Assembly (NCBI GenBank): GCA_029858545.1
Contig: JAOUFA010000049.1
Span: 1 to 14,217 of the forward strand
Length of the DNA: 14,217 bases
Origin: Betaproteobacteria bacterium
Lineage (GTDB): Bacteria > Pseudomonadota > Gammaproteobacteria > Burkholderiales > SG8-39
Direction of reading: 5' to 3'
Shown here in pieces: positions 13,941 to 14,217 of the stretch. Each line of letters starts with the position of its first letter. Within the stretch, counting starts at the first letter, position 1. Position numbers and translations under genes: made by a program. A model generated the notes under the pieces. That model saw only the letters and a program-made list of their open reading frames with translations. It ran no database searches and had not been told where the DNA came from.

Positions 13941-14217
13941 ATGAAGCTAGGCAAACTGACGTTGGTGGTGAGCGCAATTCTCGCGGCGCCCTGCGCGCTC
14001 GCGGAAGTCGAGGTCTACGGCAAGGTCTATCCCGAGCTGTTCAGCCTGTCGAGCTCGGGCGCGACCGCGGCCGGCGCGACGGTTTCCACGCTGTCGGCGG
14101 CGCCGACCGGGCTCGAAATCAAGTCGCGGCTGGGACAGAGCGCAAACAATTCGCGGATCGGTTTCAAAGGCAAGGAAGCCCTGGGCGGCGGTCTCGACGC
14201 GATCTACCAGATCGAAA
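13941..14217 (+). CDS. Porin, second copy (3' end beyond the window)
   Basis: The first 92 codons of a porin, identical to 7681-7957, cut by the window edge rather than by a stop codon. It includes the 21-residue signal peptide, the opening strand and the SRIGFKGKEALGGG landmark up to IYQIE. Whether the rest equals the first porin or diverges is unknown. A diverged 3' part would indicate a separate porin gene with a converted 5' end. Confidence 0.85.
   Translation, partial: MKLGKLTLVVSAILAAPCALAEVEVYGKVYPELFSLSSSGATAAGATVSTLSAAPTGLEIKSRLGQSANNSRIGFKGKEALGGGLDAIYQIE

Larger units (their letters stand above)
11827..14217. repeat. Right copy of the long direct repeat (runs off the window)
   Basis: Identical, as far as I can read, to 5567-7957. 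The copy starts 31 bases after the cupin A2 stop, in a spacer that otherwise differs from the one after cupin A (which has 27 bases there), and continues to the last base of the window. The repeat period of 6260 bp would make a tandem unit of cupin B, bicupin, porin, binding proteins 1 and 2, and cupin A2. Whether a second set of binding proteins follows cannot be seen. Confidence 0.97.

Noticed and set aside
5567..14217. Composite transposon explanation for the long repeat
   Set aside because: No transposase, integrase, terminal inverted repeats or target-site duplication could be seen at the visible ends.

Overview
The window is high-GC and carries Gram-negative hallmarks: a classical trimeric-type porin with signal peptide and C-terminal Phe, and periplasmic solute-binding proteins. 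The porin motifs, the gene types and the GC-rich codon usage fit a betaproteobacterium, probably Burkholderiales. That placement is an inference from style, not a phylogenetic result. All supported genes lie on the + strand.

Layout. Bases 2-5539 form a tightly packed run: the 3' part of a twin-domain ABC permease (cut by the left edge), its ATPase, a 600-residue ThDP-dependent 2-oxo-acid enzyme, a beta-hydroxyacid dehydrogenase, and a 184-aa cupin (cupin A). Next come a 204-aa cupin (cupin B, 5581-6195) and a 372-aa two-domain cupin (bicupin, 6258-7376). A 304-bp leader (7377-7680) with a sigma70-like promoter and an operator-like palindrome precedes a porin (7681-8868). Two paralogous ABC solute-binding proteins follow (9033-10127 and 10173-11222), then a diverged second cupin A (11241-11795). 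From 11827 to the right edge the DNA is a copy, with no difference that I can see, of 5567-7957: cupin B, bicupin, leader and the first 277 bases of the porin appear a second time, shifted by 6260 bp.

How the genes may work together (inference). Porin, two binding proteins, permease and ATPase make a complete outer-to-inner-membrane uptake route for a small solute, probably an organic anion. The ThDP enzyme and the dehydrogenase could decarboxylate or condense a 2-oxo acid and reduce the product. The three cupin types share an unusual, strictly spaced second metal motif ending in HQHFN and always occur in the order A-B-bicupin. They are the most novel part: a cupin set of unknown reaction tied to a transporter. 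The substrate cannot be read from the sequence.

Main cautions. The 2391-bp identical repeat runs to the edge of the window, so a genuine recent tandem duplication and an assembly artefact cannot be separated here. No RNA gene, transposase, integrase or CRISPR array was seen.
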